NCBI GenBank assembly: GCA_964627055.1
Contig: CAZVGV010000015.1
Span: 1-22,884 of the forward strand
Direction: 5' to 3'
DNA from: JBBTQS01 sp964627055
Lineage (GTDB): Bacteria; Patescibacteriota; Patescibacteriia; Magasanikbacterales; JBBTQS01
Length of the DNA stretch: 22,884 bases
Each line of letters begins with the position of its first letter. Position 1 is the stretch's first letter. Below the pieces are notes generated by a model. That model saw only the letters and a program-made list of their open reading frames with translations, had not been told where the DNA came from and made no database searches. Position numbers and translations under genes: made by a program. This document shows positions 21,395-22,884 of the stretch, one piece after another.

Positions 21395-21739
21395 TTACAT
21401 CTTCATCTCGATGTCAACACCTGCAGGGAGGTGAAGATTCATCAAGGAGTCGATGGTCTTTGGGGTTGGATTCACAATGTCGATAAGACGCTTGTGAACA
21501 CGTACTTCGAACTGCTCGCGAGCCGTCTTGTGGACGAACGATGAGCGGTTCACTGTGTACTTACGCTTCTCGGTAGGAAGTGGGATTGGACCAACCACAC
21601 TTGCGCCCGTACGCGTAGCCGTATCCATGATGGTACGGGTGGATTCATCAATGACCGTGCTGTCGTACGCGCGAATCTTAATACGGATTCGCTGTCCTAC
21701 TTCGTCGGCCTTCTTCGGTTTTGTCATTGTCTCGGTCAT
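21395..21739 (-). CDS. rpsJ: 30S ribosomal protein S10
   Basis: S10 (114 aa) sits in the small-subunit head and also acts in antitermination as NusE. It contains RIRIKIRAYDSTVIDEST and GPIPLPTEKRKYTVNRSSFVHK, then the DIVNPTPKTIDSLMNLHLPAGVDIEMK ending, all canonical. The N-terminus has about 14 extra residues (MTETMTKPKKADEV). A start at the fifth codon is also possible. AAGGG lies 7 nt before the chosen ATG, one of the few Shine-Dalgarno-like sites in this cluster. The unusually long spacer after it holds the rplC leader. Confidence 0.97.
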   Translation of the reverse strand: MTETMTKPKKADEVGQRIRIKIRAYDSTVIDESTRTIMDTATRTGASVVGPIPLPTEKRKYTVNRSSFVHKTAREQFEVRVHKRLIDIVNPTPKTIDSLMNLHLPAGVDIEMKM

Positions 21740-21772
21740 AGGGACCCTTTACCATTTTAAAGAAACCTCTAG

Positions 21773-21808
21773 GCTCCTATCCCCCGCCCGAGGGCAAGAG
21801 ATAGGAGC
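21773..21808 (-). other. Hairpin in the tuf-rpsJ spacer
   Basis: GCTCCTATC (21773-21781) and GATAGGAGC (21800-21808) form a perfect 9-bp inverted repeat around a C/G-rich centre. In the minus-strand transcript the stem is followed after about 8 nt by GGTTTCTTT. The T run is too far from the stem for a strong intrinsic terminator. It could be a partial attenuator or processing site setting the ratio of tuf to the S10 operon. Confidence 0.55.
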
Positions 21809-21814
21809 ACGAGC

Positions 21815-22884
21815 TTACTTCAAAATCTTGGTGCAAACACCTGCGCCCACGGTGCGGCCACCTTCGCGGATAGCGAAGCGCTGCTTTTCCTCGAGAGCAA
21901 CTGGCGTGATGAGCTTGATCTTCAAGTTCACCGTGTCACCAGGCATAACCATTTCAGAACCTTCAGCGAGGGTAACCTCACCAGTTACGTCGGTTGTGCG
22001 CATGTAGAACTGTGGCTTGTAGCCATTGAAGAATGGCTTGTGGCGACCACCTTCTTCCTTCGAGAGTACGTATACTTCAGCCTCGAATTCAGTGTGTGGG
22101 TTCACAGAAGCAGTCTTGCAGAGAACCTGACCGCGCTCTACGTCTTCCTTCTTGGTACCGCGCAAGAGCAATCCTGCGTTGTCACCAGCCATACCAGACT
22201 CGAGCTGCTTGTTGAACATTTCGATACCAGTAACCGTGGTCTTCACGGTGTCGCGGATACCAACGATTTCAACTTCATCACCGATCTTGATCTGACCGCG
22301 CTCAATACGACCGGTAACTACTGTACCACGACCTTCGATTGAGAAGACGTCTTCAATAGGCATGAGGAACGGCTTGTCAGTCTCGCGCTGTGGAGTTGGG
22401 ATGTAGGTGTCAAGCGCGTTGATGAGGTCGAGAATTGGCTTGGAAGCTGCATCATCGCCTGGGTTCTCAAGAGCCTTGAGAGCCGAACCGCGGATGATTG
22501 GGGTCTCCTTACCTGGGAAGTTGTACTTCGAGAGAAGGTCGCGAACTTCTTCTTCTACAAGGTCAACGAGTTCTGGATCAGAAACCATGTCAACCTTGTT
22601 GAGGAACACAACAATGTATGGCACACCTACCTGACGAGCAAGAAGGATGTGTTCGCGGGTCTGAGGCATCGGACCATCTGTTGCAGAAACAACGAGGATA
22701 GCACCGTCCATCTGTGCAGCACCCGTGATCATGTTCTTCACGTAGTCTGCGTGACCAGGACAGTCAACGTGCGCATAGTGACGCGTGTTGCTCTGGTACT
22801 CAACGTGAGCCGTAGCAATGGTGATTCCTCGAGCGCGCTCTTCTGGAGCTGCGTCGATCTGGTCAACACCCTTGTCCTGTGCCT
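21815..22884 (-). CDS. tuf: Elongation factor Tu, 5' end outside the window
   Basis: EF-Tu carries aminoacyl-tRNA to the ribosome as a GTPase. The 355 visible residues start in the switch I region and run to a normal C-terminus (GAGVCTKILK). The frame continues past the first internal Met to the window edge. RGITIATAHVEY (G2), DCPGHADYVKNMITGAAQMDGA (G3, split here as DCPG), NKVDM (G4) and GSALKAL (G5) identify it; the P-loop (G1) is off the window. Domains II and III are complete. It precedes rpsJ, the usual bacterial str-S10 junction. Confidence 0.97.
   Translation of the reverse strand, partial: AQDKGVDQIDAAPEERARGITIATAHVEYQSNTRHYAHVDCPGHADYVKNMITGAAQMDGAILVVSATDGPMPQTREHILLARQVGVPYIVVFLNKVDMVSDPELVDLVEEEVRDLLSKYNFPGKETPIIRGSALKALENPGDDAASKPILDLINALDTYIPTPQRETDKPFLMPIEDVFSIEGRGTVVTGRIERGQIKIGDEVEIVGIRDTVKTTVTGIEMFNKQLESGMAGDNAGLLLRGTKKEDVERGQVLCKTASVNPHTEFEAEVYVLSKEEGGRHKPFFNGYKPQFYMRTTDVTGEVTLAEGSEMVMPGDTVNLKIKLITPVALEEKQRFAIREGGRTVGAGVCTKILK

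Noticed and set aside
1..22884. CRISPR arrays, insertion sequences, direct repeats, integrase or phage genes
   Set aside because: None was seen. The region is a dense housekeeping cluster without repeat arrays or transposase-like frames.

Overview
The window looks like a chromosomal segment of a Patescibacteria (CPR / Candidate Phyla Radiation) bacterium. Three things point that way. The S10-spc ribosomal gene order has no rpmD (L30) between rpsE and rplO. Several housekeeping proteins are trimmed (RecO of 179 aa, AspRS without its GAD insertion domain). Most ribosomal genes lack Shine-Dalgarno sites. TGA is used as a stop codon (for example at four ATGA overlaps), so this is the standard code rather than the Gracilibacteria/Absconditabacteria code. 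The lineage is inferred from gene content; no database was searched. All 35 protein genes lie on the minus strand, so transcription runs from high to low coordinates.

Layout in transcription order. From 22884 to 11667: tuf (5' end missing), rpsJ, then a 250-bp structured spacer, rplC, rplD, rplW, rplB, rpsS, rplV, rpsC, rplP, rpmC, rpsQ, rplN, rplX, rplE, rpsN, rpsH, rplF, an inserted FtsJ/TlyA-type RNA methyltransferase, rplR, rpsE, rplO. From 11609 to 5807: secY, an unknown 118-aa protein, adk, a 581-aa multi-pass membrane protein, map, ruvX, recO. From 5806 to 5336 there is no protein gene; this interval holds a probable 400-nt structured RNA gene on the plus strand with its own promoter and an intrinsic terminator. 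From 5335 to 320: asnS, aspS, scpA, scpB and a D-Ala-D-Ala carboxypeptidase, nearly without spacers. From 223 to the edge: the start of an unknown gene with its own promoter-like sequence and a perfect Shine-Dalgarno.

The first block makes ribosome parts, plus the elongation factor that serves them. SecY, adenylate kinase and methionine aminopeptidase follow as in the classical spc operon, so export, nucleotide balance and N-terminal processing are co-expressed with ribosomes. RuvX and RecO add rRNA maturation and DNA repair. The last operon joins two class II aminoacyl-tRNA synthetases, the ScpAB condensin subunits and a cell-wall carboxypeptidase.

The most unusual signals are in how translation starts. 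In 32 of 34 visible starts the base before ATG is T (TATG), almost none has a Shine-Dalgarno, and nine ribosomal junctions have exactly 10 nt between stop and start. Other points of interest are the unidentified RNA gene, a large hairpin directly in front of rplC preceded by a possible 29-codon leader ORF, a 13-bp hairpin whose loop is the secY stop codon, and the methyltransferase inserted in the spc operon.
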